Part shown: in pieces, positions 56,083-63,840 of the stretch
Numbering within the stretch: position 1 is the first letter of the stretch
Layout of the letters: the number at the start of each line of letters is the position of its first letter
Program-made: the position numbers and the translations under genes
The notes under the pieces: generated by a model
What the model saw: the letters and a program-made list of their open reading frames with translations, nothing else
Databases searched by the model: none
Told to the model about the DNA's origin: nothing
NCBI RefSeq assembly: GCF_014203325.1
Contig: NZ_JACHIV010000001.1
Coordinates: 5,891,501 to 5,955,500 of the forward strand
Reading direction: 5' to 3'
Source of the DNA: Saccharopolyspora gloriosae
GTDB lineage: Bacteria > Actinomycetota > Actinomycetes > Mycobacteriales > Pseudonocardiaceae
DNA length: 64,000 bases

Positions 56083-57018
56083 ATGGCCCCACTGGGCACC
56101 ACCGACCTCGACGTCCACCCGATCTGCCTGGGCGGCAACGTCTTCGGCTGGACCGCCGACCGCGACGACTCGTTCGCCGTGCTCGACGCGTACGTCGCCG
56201 CGGGCGGCAACTTCATCGACACCGCCGACCTCTACATGGCCTCCGCGCCCGGCAATTCCGGCGGCGAGTCCGAGACGATCATCGGCGAGTGGCTGCGGGC
56301 TCGCGGCAACCGCGGCCAGGTCGTCATCGCCACCAAGGTCGCGAAGCTGCCGGGCCGCCGCGGCCTGTCCCCCGACAACATCCGCGCCGCCGCCGAGGAT
56401 TCGCTGCGGCGCCTCGGCGTCGACCACATCGACCTGTACTACGCGCACGAGGACGACGAGTCGGTGCCGCAGGCCGAGACGATGGCGGCGTTCGACGGCC
56501 TGGTGCGCGAGGGCAAGGTGCGCCACCTCGCGGCCTCGAACTTCACCGGTGACCGGCTGGCGTCGGCGCTGGCGGCCTCCGACCGCGAGGGCCTCGCCCG
56601 CTTCCAGGCGGTGCAGCCGCACTACAACCTCGTCGAGCGCGCCGAGTACGAGACCGATCTGGCCGAGCTGGTGGCGCGGGAGAAGCTGCCGGTGCTGCCG
56701 TACTTCGCGCTGGCGAAGGGATTCCTCACCGGCAAGTACCGGCCGGGCGACACGTTCTCCGACAGCCCGCGCGCGGATGCCGCGCGTAGTTATCTGGACG
56801 AGCGGGGTGTCAAGATCCTCACCGCATTGGAGGAGATCGCAACGCTGCGTGGAGTGCCGGAGGCGTCGGTGGCGCTGGCCTGGCTGCGCGCCCGCCCGTC
56901 GATCGCGGCCCCGATCGCCAGCGCCCGCAACACCGATCAGCTCACGGCGCTGCTGGTAGCGGCCGAGCTGGAGCTGACCGGAGCGGAGCTGGAGAGGCTC
57001 ACCACGGCCTCCGACTGA
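56083..57018 (+). CDS. Aldo/keto reductase
   Basis: The 311-residue protein has the TIM-barrel signatures GGNFIDTADLYMASAPGNSGG (Tyr in the active site), ATKVAKLPGRRG (Lys), DLYYAHEDDESVPQ (His) and VQPHYNLVERAEYE, plus the NADPH loop SARNTDQLTAL at the C-terminus. It belongs to the group of AKRs whose N-terminus is MAPLGTTDLDVHPICLGGN. Substrate unknown. ATG 56083 with AGGG ten bases upstream. Confidence 0.93.
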   Translation: MAPLGTTDLDVHPICLGGNVFGWTADRDDSFAVLDAYVAAGGNFIDTADLYMASAPGNSGGESETIIGEWLRARGNRGQVVIATKVAKLPGRRGLSPDNIRAAAEDSLRRLGVDHIDLYYAHEDDESVPQAETMAAFDGLVREGKVRHLAASNFTGDRLASALAASDREGLARFQAVQPHYNLVERAEYETDLAELVAREKLPVLPYFALAKGFLTGKYRPGDTFSDSPRADAARSYLDERGVKILTALEEIATLRGVPEASVALAWLRARPSIAAPIASARNTDQLTALLVAAELELTGAELERLTTASD

Positions 57019-57166
57019 GGTCTGGAAAGTCACTTTTCCCGCTGGTCAAGTGCGGTATTCGAGTGCTCGCTCGAACACCGTTTTGGACGCTGGTCCGCCG
57101 GGTACCGATGTGTCACGGTTGGTGTCCACCTAGCCGGCGTGCTGGCCGACCGAGCAGGGAGACGGC

Positions 57167-58663
57167 ATGGGGAAGCACGTGACCAGTCGGGCTTTCACTC
57201 CTGTGGACCGGCAACGCTATCGAGACAAGATGCAGCGCGGCCTCGACGCGTTGGCGCGGATGCTCGCCGAGGGCAACTTCTCCTTCCCGCACCAGCAGAT
57301 GGGGCTGGAGATGGAGCTGAGCCTCGTCGACGAGCGGATGGAGCCGTCGATGTCGAACGCGGTGGTGCTGGAGAAGATCAACGATCCTTCCTTCACCACC
57401 GAGTTGGGCCAGCACAACATCGAGCTCAACGTGCTGCCCCGCGCGCTCGCCGGGGACGGCGCGCTGGAGCTGGAGCACGAGCTGCGCAAGGCGCTGCTGC
57501 GCGCGGACGGCAAGGCGCAGGACGCGAACGCGAAGCTGGTGCTGATCGGCACGCTGCCCACGTTGCAGCGCGGGCACTTCGACCCGGGCTGGTTGTCGCA
57601 CAACCCGCGGTACTCGCAGCTCAACGAGCAGATCTTCACCGCCAAGGGCGAGGAGATGCTGCTGGACATGGAGGGCGCCCCGCTCGGCGACGGCGGCCCG
57701 GAACAGCTCCGGTGCTACGCGGACTCCATCGTTCCCGAATCCGCGTGCACATCAGTGCAACTGCATCTGCAAGTGGCACCCGAGGACTTCGCCGCGCATT
57801 GGAACGCCGCACAATGCCTGGCCGGAGTGCAGCTGGCGATCGGCGCGAACTCCCCGTTCCTGCTCGGCAAAGCGCTCTGGCACGAGACGCGGGTGCCGCT
57901 GTTCCAGCAGGCCACCGACACCCGGCCGCAGGAGCTCAAGAACCAGGGCGTGCGCCCGCGGGTGTGGTTCGGGGAACGCTGGATCACCTCGATCTTCGAC
58001 CTGTTCGAGGAGAACGTCCGCTACTTCCCCGCCCTGCTGCCGGAACCGGAGGAGGAGGACCCGGTGGCCGCGCTGCAGGCCGGGCGGGCGCCGACGCTGG
58101 CGGAGCTGCGGCTGCACAACGGCACCATCTGGCGGTGGAACCGCCCGGTGTACGACCTGGTGGACGGCGTTCCGCACCTGCGGGTGGAGAACCGGGTGCT
58201 CCCGTCGGGACCGAGCGTGCCGGACGTGATGGCCAACGCCGCGTTCTTCTACGGCGTGCAGCGCGCGCTGACCGAACAGGACCGTCCAGTGTGGACTCAA
58301 ATGTCGTTCGCCGCGGCGGAGGAGAACTTCTACACCGGTGCCCGGCACGGCATGGACTCGCACCTGTACTGGCCGGGCGCGGGCTGGATCACCCCGGATG
58401 AGCTGGTGCTGCGCCGCCTGCTGCCGATGGCGCACGAGGGCCTGCGGCTGTGCGGGGTCTCCGACGCGGCGCGGGAGCACACGCTCGGCGTCATCGAAGC
58501 GCGCTGCCTGCGCAAGCAGACCGGCTCGTCGTGGCAGCGGGACGTGGTGGCGCGGCTGGAGCAGCGCGGCCACGACCGGCAGGCGGCGCTGACGGGAATG
58601 CTGCGGCGCTACGTGGAACTCACCGACGCCGGCGAACCGGTGCACGACTGGCCCGTGGAGTGA
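57167..58663 (+). CDS. GCS2-family glutamate-cysteine ligase-like enzyme
   Basis: The 498-residue protein has GLEMELSLVDERMEPS near residue 47, ELGQHNIELNV near 84 and QLHLQVAPEDFAAHWNAAQ further on; these resemble carboxylate-amine ligases of the GCS2 family. Members form gamma-glutamyl bonds, but the substrate of this group is not known; the mycothiol pathway does not need a glutamate-cysteine ligase. The start ATG 57167 has CAGGGAGACGGC before it. No signal peptide. The upstream 148 bases hold its promoter. Confidence 0.85.
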   Translation: MGKHVTSRAFTPVDRQRYRDKMQRGLDALARMLAEGNFSFPHQQMGLEMELSLVDERMEPSMSNAVVLEKINDPSFTTELGQHNIELNVLPRALAGDGALELEHELRKALLRADGKAQDANAKLVLIGTLPTLQRGHFDPGWLSHNPRYSQLNEQIFTAKGEEMLLDMEGAPLGDGGPEQLRCYADSIVPESACTSVQLHLQVAPEDFAAHWNAAQCLAGVQLAIGANSPFLLGKALWHETRVPLFQQATDTRPQELKNQGVRPRVWFGERWITSIFDLFEENVRYFPALLPEPEEEDPVAALQAGRAPTLAELRLHNGTIWRWNRPVYDLVDGVPHLRVENRVLPSGPSVPDVMANAAFFYGVQRALTEQDRPVWTQMSFAAAEENFYTGARHGMDSHLYWPGAGWITPDELVLRRLLPMAHEGLRLCGVSDAAREHTLGVIEARCLRKQTGSSWQRDVVARLEQRGHDRQAALTGMLRRYVELTDAGEPVHDWPVE

Positions 58664-58801
58664 GGCGCGAAAACCCCTGTGCGCGGGCCTTCGGTCCCGG
58701 TGATTGAGATCAACCCCGCCCGGACTGCGGCGGCCGGACAGTTGCTACTAGATTTGCCATTGCTAGGGACTGTCAGCGATACGCGCACAGGGAGACGCTC
58801 A

Positions 58802-59431
58802 ATGGCTCAGTACGTGCTGCCCGAGTTGGATTACGACTACGCGGCGCTGGAGCCCGCGATCTCGGGTGAGATCAACGAGCTGCACCACAGCAAGCACCAC
58901 GCGACTTACGTGAAGGGCGCCAACGACACGATCGAGAAGATCGCGGAGGCGCGGGACAAGGGCGACTTCGGGTCGATCGTGGGGTTGGAGACGACCCTGG
59001 CGTTCAACCTGGCGGGGCACTCGCTGCACCTGGTGTGGTGGAAGATCCTCTCGCCGAACGGTGGCGACAAGCCGACCGGTGAGCTGGCGGCGGCGATCGA
59101 TCAGGACTTCGGTTCGTTCGACAAGTTCCGCGCTCAGCTGGAGGCGGTGTCGACCACGATCCAGGGCAACGGCTGGGGCGTGCTGGCGTGGGACCCGGTG
59201 GGTCAGCGGTTGATCACGCAGCAGCTGCGCGACCACCACTCGAACCTGTCGATCGCCACGACGCCGCTGCTGGTGTTCGACATCTGGGAGCACGCGTACT
59301 ACCTGCAGTACAAGAACGTCAAGGCGGACTACGTCAAGCAGCTGTGGAACGTCGTGAACTGGGACGAGGTCGGCAAGCGCTTCGCCGACGCGCGTGCCGG
59401 CTACAACGGCCTGCGCCTGCCCACCGCTTGA
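58802..59431 (+). CDS. sodA: Superoxide dismutase (Fe/Mn family, mycobacterial Fe-type pattern)
   Basis: Dismutates superoxide. The 209-residue protein has the metal ligands in [19 protein letters not shown] (His), [15 protein letters not shown] (His), and [20 protein letters not shown] (Asp, His). QLRDHHSNL carries a His at the place where Mn-type enzymes have the second-sphere Gln, as in the Fe-loaded SodA of M. tuberculosis; metal use is inferred. No signal peptide. GGGAGACGCTCA precedes the ATG. Upstream, GACAGT and ACTGTC lie 27 bases apart in inverted order. Its 3' region has three hairpins and faces an iron box. Confidence 0.96.
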   Translation: MAQYVLPELDYDYAALEPAISGEINELHHSKHHATYVKGANDTIEKIAEARDKGDFGSIVGLETTLAFNLAGHSLHLVWWKILSPNGGDKPTGELAAAIDQDFGSFDKFRAQLEAVSTTIQGNGWGVLAWDPVGQRLITQQLRDHHSNLSIATTPLLVFDIWEHAYYLQYKNVKADYVKQLWNVVNWDEVGKRFADARAGYNGLRLPTA

Positions 59432-59470
59432 TCCCGCCGCGCCGGGCACCGGCGCACCGCGGACGCTCGA

Positions 59471-59507
59471 CACTTCGGGGCCTTCCTCTCGGGAAGGCCC
59501 CGAAGTG
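59471..59507 (+). terminator. Terminator after sodA, hairpin 1
   Basis: CACTTCGGGGCCTTCC pairs perfectly with GGAAGGCCCCGAAGTG over 16 bp with a 5-base loop, 40 bases after the stop. Confidence 0.8.
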
Positions 59508-59569
59508 CTGTCCGGGGTGGTGCCGGAGCACCGCGCGTAGTGCTCCGGCGACGCGGGTCCGAACGCGAA

Positions 59570-59601
59570 CGAACCCCGCCTCCCGGAGGAAGCGGGGTTC
59601 G
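59570..59601. terminator. Bidirectional hairpin between sodA and the MFS gene
   Basis: CGAACCCCGC pairs with GCGGGGTTCG around a GC-rich loop. A further hairpin GCCGGAGCAC/GTGCTCCGGC lies at 59522-59549. They can serve either strand. Confidence 0.6.
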
Positions 59602-59648
59602 CTCTGTTCCCGAACTGACTGCCGCTCCCACCACGAAGCGGACATGTA

Positions 59649-59667
59649 TTAGGTTAGCCTAACCTCC
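59649..59667. promoter_or_regulatory. IdeR/DtxR iron box
   Basis: TTAGGTTAGCCTAACCTCC matches the 19-bp palindromic iron-box consensus TTAGGTTAGSCTAACCTAA at 17 positions (the two end bases differ). It overlaps the stop codon of the MFS gene at 59654 and lies in the -10/spacer region of the minus-strand promoter, so iron-loaded IdeR would block it. No protein gene starts nearby on either strand. Confidence 0.85.
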
Positions 59668-59679
59668 CAGGCTCTGCAA
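59651..59679 (-). promoter_or_regulatory. Minus-strand promoter overlapping the iron box
   Basis: TTGCAG (59679-59674) and TAACCT (59656-59651) are separated by 17 bases. TAACCT fits TANNNT and TTGCAG is close to TTGACA. The expected start is about 59644. Confidence 0.45.
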
Positions 59680-60994
59680 CCCCCGATCTCCGCCCCCGCC
59701 ACAGCAGCAGTCCGCAACCCACCGCGGCCAGCAACGAGGCGAGCCCGCCCAGCAGCACCGGCGACCGCGGCCCCAGCACCTCCGCGAGCCAGCCCGAGGC
59801 CAGCCCGCCCAGCGGTTTCCCGCCGAGGAACAGCAGCATGTAGAGGCCCATCACGCGCCCGCGCATCGACGGGTCGACGCTCAGCTGCACGGTCGAGTTC
59901 GCGCTGGTCGTGAAGGTCATCACCGCCACCCCGACCGGGATCAGCATCACCGCGAACGACCAGTAGCCCGGCATCAGCGCGCCCACCGCCTCCAGCAGCC
60001 CGAACGCGGCGGCGCCGAACACCATCAGCCGCAGCCGCGAGCCCTCCTTGCCGCTGCGGCGCGCGGCGAGGGTGGCGCCGGACAGCGTGCCGACCGCGAG
60101 CATCGTGATCAGCAGTCCGTAGCCGTCGGCGTCGCGGCCGAACACGTTGCGGGCGATGACCGCGAAGGTGCTCTCGAAGTTCATGCCGAAGGTGCCCACG
60201 CAGAACACCAGCACCATCACCGCGACCAGGTCGGGCCGCCGCCGCACGTAGCGCAGCCCGGCGAGCACCTGGCCGCGCTCCTTCGGCACCCGGTCCGGGC
60301 GGTGCAGCTGCGCCGCGTTCATCAGCAGCAGCCCGCCCACCACGGCGGCGGAGCTGATGCCGTTGGCGAGGAACACCCAGCCGGTGCCGACGGCGGTGAT
60401 GAGCACGCCCGCGATGGCGGGGCCCACGATGCGCGCCAGGTTGAAGGTCATCGAGTTCAGCGCGACGGCATTGGTGAGCTGCGACGGCCCCACCATCTCC
60501 ACCACGAACGACTGGCGGACCGGGGCGTCGATCGCCGCGAACGCGCCGAGCACGGCGCACAGCGCGTACACGTGCCAGAGCCGCACGACCCCGGACACGT
60601 CGAGCAGGCCGAGCAGCAGTCCGCACGCGCCCAGCGCGATCTGCGTCGCGATCAGCAGGCGCCGCTTGTCGAACCGGTCGGCCGCGGTGCCCGCCCACAG
60701 CGTCAGCAGCAGCGTCGGCAGGAATTGCAGCGCGACCGCCACGCCGAGCGCGCCGGCGCTGCCGCCGGAGAGTTCCAGCACCAGCCAGTCCTGCGCGGCC
60801 CGCTGCATCCACGTGCCGGTGAGCGAGACGACCTGACCGGAGGCGTAGTAGCGGTAGTTGCGCACCCGCAGCGAGCCGAACATGCCGCCGCCGGAGCCCT
60901 CCCGGCCTGGCGGAGCGGCGAGCTCGCCGGTGGTGGATGTGCGGTTCGCACCGTCCGGGCCGTGCCCTGACGGGTGCAGCGATTCACCTGACAC
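59654..60994 (-). CDS. MFS exporter (EntS-like) in an operon with MarR
   Basis: The 446-residue protein has twelve expected transmembrane helices; FGSLRVRNYRYYASGQVVSL begins the fold and ADRFDKRRLLIATQ is the loop 2-3 motif; PVRQSFVVEMVGPSQLTNAV lies in helix 4-5. It is similar in build to the exporter at 39101-40390. The substrate is unknown; an exported drug or siderophore is plausible. It starts with GTG 22 bases after marR, so the regulator and pump form an operon. Its last codons and stop lie in the iron box. Confidence 0.9.
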   Translation of the reverse strand: MSGESLHPSGHGPDGANRTSTTGELAAPPGREGSGGGMFGSLRVRNYRYYASGQVVSLTGTWMQRAAQDWLVLELSGGSAGALGVAVALQFLPTLLLTLWAGTAADRFDKRRLLIATQIALGACGLLLGLLDVSGVVRLWHVYALCAVLGAFAAIDAPVRQSFVVEMVGPSQLTNAVALNSMTFNLARIVGPAIAGVLITAVGTGWVFLANGISSAAVVGGLLLMNAAQLHRPDRVPKERGQVLAGLRYVRRRPDLVAVMVLVFCVGTFGMNFESTFAVIARNVFGRDADGYGLLITMLAVGTLSGATLAARRSGKEGSRLRLMVFGAAAFGLLEAVGALMPGYWSFAVMLIPVGVAVMTFTTSANSTVQLSVDPSMRGRVMGLYMLLFLGGKPLGGLASGWLAEVLGPRSPVLLGGLASLLAAVGCGLLLWRGRRSGVAEPGRLG

Positions 60995-61016
60995 CGCCGA
61001 CGTGCTCAGCTCCCCT

Positions 61017-61451
61017 CTAGCGCTCCGAGATCCGTTCCATGATCTCGGCGGCGCGACTCAGCGTCGCGCGCTCTTCCTTGGTCAGCTCGGCGAGCTGGAT
61101 GTCGAGCCAGCGCTCCCGAGCGGAGATCTCCTCATCGATGCGGGCGCGGCCCGCGTCGGTGAGGTCGACGACGGCCTGCCGCCCGTCGGTGGGATGCGGG
61201 GTGCGCACCACCAGGCCGAGGTTTTCGAGGGCGGCGATGACCCTGGTCATCGACGGCGGCTGCACGCCTTCCTTCGCGGCGAGCACGCCCGGTGTCATGG
61301 CTCCGGCCTTGTGCAGGCAGGACAGCGCGGACAACTGGGAGAGCGTGACGACGGAGTCGGTGCTCTGCGCCCGCAACCTGCGGTTGAGTCGGACGGAGGC
61401 CATCCGCAGCCGAGTGGCCAGCGTGCGCTCACGTTCAGCGATCTCGGACAC
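61017..61451 (-). CDS. MarR-family regulator
   Basis: The 144-residue protein has the winged helix SQLSALSCLHKAGAMTPGVLAA, QPPSMTRVIAALENLGLVVRTPHPTDGRQAVVDLTDAG, with the wing motif DGRQ. It starts at GTG 61451; a TAGACT box six bases upstream and no ribosome site point to leaderless translation. It probably represses its own operon with the downstream MFS gene. Confidence 0.93.
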   Translation of the reverse strand: MSEIAERERTLATRLRMASVRLNRRLRAQSTDSVVTLSQLSALSCLHKAGAMTPGVLAAKEGVQPPSMTRVIAALENLGLVVRTPHPTDGRQAVVDLTDAGRARIDEEISARERWLDIQLAELTKEERATLSRAAEIMERISER

Positions 61452-61457
61452 GTCGTT

Positions 61458-61463
61458 AGTCTA
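61458..61463 (-). promoter_or_regulatory. -10 box (TAGACT) for leaderless marR
   Basis: TAGACT on the minus strand ends seven bases before the GTG codon's first base at 61451. Confidence 0.5.
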
Positions 61464-61470
61464 CCAAACT

Positions 61471-61484
61471 ATTTGACGACAAAT
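61471..61484. promoter_or_regulatory. Candidate MarR operator ATTTG-ACGA-CAAAT
   Basis: A perfect 5-bp inverted repeat with a 4-base spacer lies just upstream of the marR -10 box, in the place where a repressor would block the promoter. The A/T content is high for this genome. Confidence 0.5.
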
Positions 61485-61603
61485 CGGACGATCGACCCAT
61501 GGTCGGGCGCGATGCGCGGAGCTTAGGGGACTCGACGTCCGACGATCACCCGAGGTGGCGAATTCGTACCCGATCGTCAGCCGTTGACGACTTCCGCCCC
61601 GGT

Positions 61604-61768
61604 CGATCTTGTCAGCGGCGGAGCCGCTGAGCAGTGACCACGCTCGCAGCAGGACCACCGGCGGGTTCTCAGCGGCCTTCTCGCGAGGACAGCCCGTTTG
61701 CCCAGTAGGCGGCTACTTCAAAACGGGATCCCGCAGCGAGAAGGCCGCTGAGGTTCCGCTACCCGGAC
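61604..61768 (+). repeat. Dispersed hairpin element, copy E (full, with a different inner hairpin)
   Basis: CTTGTCAGCGGCGGAGCCGC, CCACCGGCGGGTTCTCAGC, outer stem CAGCGGCCTTCTCGC with GCGAGAAGGCCGCTG, constants GAGGACAG and ATCCCGCA, and GGTTCCGCTACCCGGACAC. The inner hairpin differs from the other copies: CCCGTTT with AAACGGG and apical AGTAG/CTACT. It lies 30 bases from the stop of the purine permease gene; the rest of the 347-bp gap (61452-61798) holds only the MarR control region. Confidence 0.9.
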
Positions 61769-61798
61769 ACCTCCGCGAAGCAAGCTCAACAACGGCTT

Positions 61799-63406
61799 TC
61801 AGCCCGCGAACAGCGCGGAGACCGGGTCGGCGACGAAGTACAGCACGAACGCGGCCGAGACGACCCACATCAGCGGGTGCACGGTCCGCACCTTGCCGGT
61901 GGCCGACTGGATCAGCACGTAGCTGATGAAGCCGACGCCGATGCCGTTGGCGATGGAGTACGTGAACGGCATGACCACGATCGTCAGGAACGCGGGCAGC
62001 GCGATGGTGAAGTCGGACAGGTCGATGTCGCGGATCTGGGCCAGCATCATCGCGCCCACCACGACCAGCGCGGGCGCGGCGGCTTCGACGGGGATCACGC
62101 TGTAGAGCGGGGTGAGGAACATGGCGGCCAGGAACAGCAGCCCGGTGACCACGTTCGCCAGCCCCGTGCGGGCGCCTTCGGCGATGCCGGAGGCCGATTC
62201 CACGAACACCGTGTTGGAGCTCGCCGAACCCGCACCGCCCGCGACGGCGCCGACGCCCTCGACGGCCAGCGCCTTGCCGATGCCGGGCAGGTTGCCCTTG
62301 CGGTCGGCGAGCCCGGCTTCCTTCCCGAGGCCGGTCATGGTGCCCATGGCGTCGAAGAAGTTCGCCAGCACCAGCGTGAACACCAGCATCGCCGCGGCCA
62401 GCGCGGGCAGCCGCGTCCACGCGCCGAAGGAGATGTCGCCGACGAGCGAGAGGTCGGGGAAACCGAAGATCTGCTCCGGCGGCGCCGGGTAGCCGAGGTT
62501 CCAGCCCTGCGGGTCGGTGCCCTCCGAGGGGCCCGCGTGCACCAGGGCCTCCACGGCGATCGCGACCAGGGTGTTGATCACGATGGCGATCAGGATGCCG
62601 CCGCGGACCTTGCGCGCCACCAGGATCGAGGTGAGCACCAGGCCGAACGCGAACACGGCGGTGGGCCAGGACGCGATGGAGCCGTCGATGCCCAGCCCCA
62701 CGGGCACGGTGGTGTTCGCGGCGTCCGGCAACCGGCGAACGAACCCGGCGTCGACGAGGCCGACGAAGCTGATGAACAGGCCGATGCCGACCGCGATGGC
62801 CGCTTTCAGCTCGGGCGGCACGGCGTTGAACACGGCGGTGCGGAACCCGGTGGCGACGAGGATCAGGATGATGATGCCGTCGACGACGACCAGGCCCATC
62901 GCCTCCGGCCAGCTCACCTGCTGGGCGATGGTGACGGCGAGCAGCGTGTTGATGCCCAGGCCCGCGGCGATGGCGAACGGGTAGTTCGCGACGAGCCCGA
63001 ACAGCAGCGTCATGACGCCCGCGACGAGCGCGGTGCTCGCCGCGACCTGCGGCACCGTGAGGATGTCGCCGAGCACGTCGCGCTTCGCCGTCGGCGAGTC
63101 CGCGGAGTAGCTGCCGAGGATCAGCGGGTTGAGCACGATGATGTAGGCGACGGTGACGAAGGTGACGAGCCCGCCGCGCAGTTCCCGGCTCAGCGTCGAA
63201 CCACGCTCGGTGATCTTGAAGTAACGGTCCAGCACCCCGGTTCCGCCCCGAGCTCCCGATTCGTTCCCACTCGCCATGCGTGGATCTTCGGGACCGCGAT
63301 CCGATCCCGCAACCGGCTGCGCGTCGGGTTTACCGGAACGTTCCCGCGACTGCTCGGAGCCGCTGTCCGGCCCGGTGGGCGAATCGTCCGGATTCCTGTC
63401 CGCCAT
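61799..63406 (-). CDS. AzgA-type (NCS2) adenine/guanine/hypoxanthine permease
   Basis: The 535-residue protein has a long hydrophilic N-terminus (about 1-60, rich in Ser, Asp, Gly) and about fourteen transmembrane helices. The AzgA pattern is seen in TFVTVAYIIVLNPLILG, IAAGLGINTLLAVTIAQQ, LANFFDAMGTMTGLGKEAGL and FVESASGIAEGARTGLANV. It should import purine bases with protons. ATG 63406 has GTGAGGTAGTG upstream. Divergent from the DUF2530 gene. Repeat copy E follows its stop. Confidence 0.93.
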   Translation of the reverse strand: MADRNPDDSPTGPDSGSEQSRERSGKPDAQPVAGSDRGPEDPRMASGNESGARGGTGVLDRYFKITERGSTLSRELRGGLVTFVTVAYIIVLNPLILGSYSADSPTAKRDVLGDILTVPQVAASTALVAGVMTLLFGLVANYPFAIAAGLGINTLLAVTIAQQVSWPEAMGLVVVDGIIILILVATGFRTAVFNAVPPELKAAIAVGIGLFISFVGLVDAGFVRRLPDAANTTVPVGLGIDGSIASWPTAVFAFGLVLTSILVARKVRGGILIAIVINTLVAIAVEALVHAGPSEGTDPQGWNLGYPAPPEQIFGFPDLSLVGDISFGAWTRLPALAAAMLVFTLVLANFFDAMGTMTGLGKEAGLADRKGNLPGIGKALAVEGVGAVAGGAGSASSNTVFVESASGIAEGARTGLANVVTGLLFLAAMFLTPLYSVIPVEAAAPALVVVGAMMLAQIRDIDLSDFTIALPAFLTIVVMPFTYSIANGIGVGFISYVLIQSATGKVRTVHPLMWVVSAAFVLYFVADPVSALFAG

Positions 63407-63437
63407 CACTACCTCACCCTGCTGACGACTACCGGGG

Positions 63438-63443
63438 TAGCCT
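63438..63443 (+). promoter_or_regulatory. -10 box (TAGCCT) for leaderless DUF2530 gene
   Basis: TAGCCT lies seven bases before the GTG at 63451. Confidence 0.45.
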
Positions 63444-63450
63444 GCCCGAC

Positions 63451-63756
63451 GTGACCGAAGACAGCGCACGCACCCCCGCCTCACCAGCGACGACGACCGC
63501 CGAGGCGCCACGCACCGTGCCCGCGCTGCCACGCAGGCTGGCCCAGCCCACGCCGGTCGTGCTGGCCGGGACGGGGATCTGGCTCGCGGGCCTCGTGCTG
63601 TTCGCCGTCACCGCCCCCGGCGGCTTCGAGTTCTGGACCTGCGTAGCCGGGTTCGTCCTGGGCTTGACCGGGTACGGAGTGTTCCGCTGGCAGCGCAACG
63701 CGTCGCGCCGCGGCTCCCGCGGGGCGTGGAAGGGTTTGTCCGGTCTGGACGGATAG
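63451..63756 (+). CDS. DUF2530 membrane protein
   Basis: The 101-residue protein starts VTEDSARTPASPATTTAE and has two transmembrane helices (VVLAGTGIWLAGLVLFAVT and FWTCVAGFVLGLTGYGVFRWQR) followed by a basic tail NASRRGSRGAWKGLSG. This matches DUF2530, which lies beside MarR-type and spoU-type genes in mycobacteria. Function unknown. The start is GTG with a leaderless -10 box. Confidence 0.85.
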   Translation: MTEDSARTPASPATTTAEAPRTVPALPRRLAQPTPVVLAGTGIWLAGLVLFAVTAPGGFEFWTCVAGFVLGLTGYGVFRWQRNASRRGSRGAWKGLSGLDG

Positions 63757-63840
63757 TGCGATACCGGAAAGGTGCTCTCCGGAAGTGGTCCATTCGCTAG
63801 TCTGCTGCTCGCGAAGTACCTACGACTGGGGGAGCAAGAA

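Larger units (their letters stand above)
59465..59644 (-). ncRNA. Candidate iron-regulated antisense RNA facing sodA
   Basis: A promoter-like pair on the minus strand (TTGCAG-N17-TAACCT) overlaps an iron box and would start transcription near 59644. The RNA would run antisense through three hairpins (59601-59570, 59549-59522, 59507-59471) that lie in the sodA 3' untranslated region and stop near the last one. The frame that starts at ATG 59645 is not convincing as protein. This is a hypothesis from sequence only. Confidence 0.35.

Noticed and set aside
57167-58663. gshA of glutathione synthesis
   Set aside because: Only GCS2-family resemblance is visible, no glutathione synthetase gene is nearby, and actinobacteria of this group use mycothiol, so a specific name is not justified.
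59334-59645. 103-residue open frame that starts at the predicted antisense transcription start
   Set aside because: Arg-rich composition, passes through three hairpins and into sodA antisense, no family resemblance. A leaderless protein is not excluded but an RNA function fits better.
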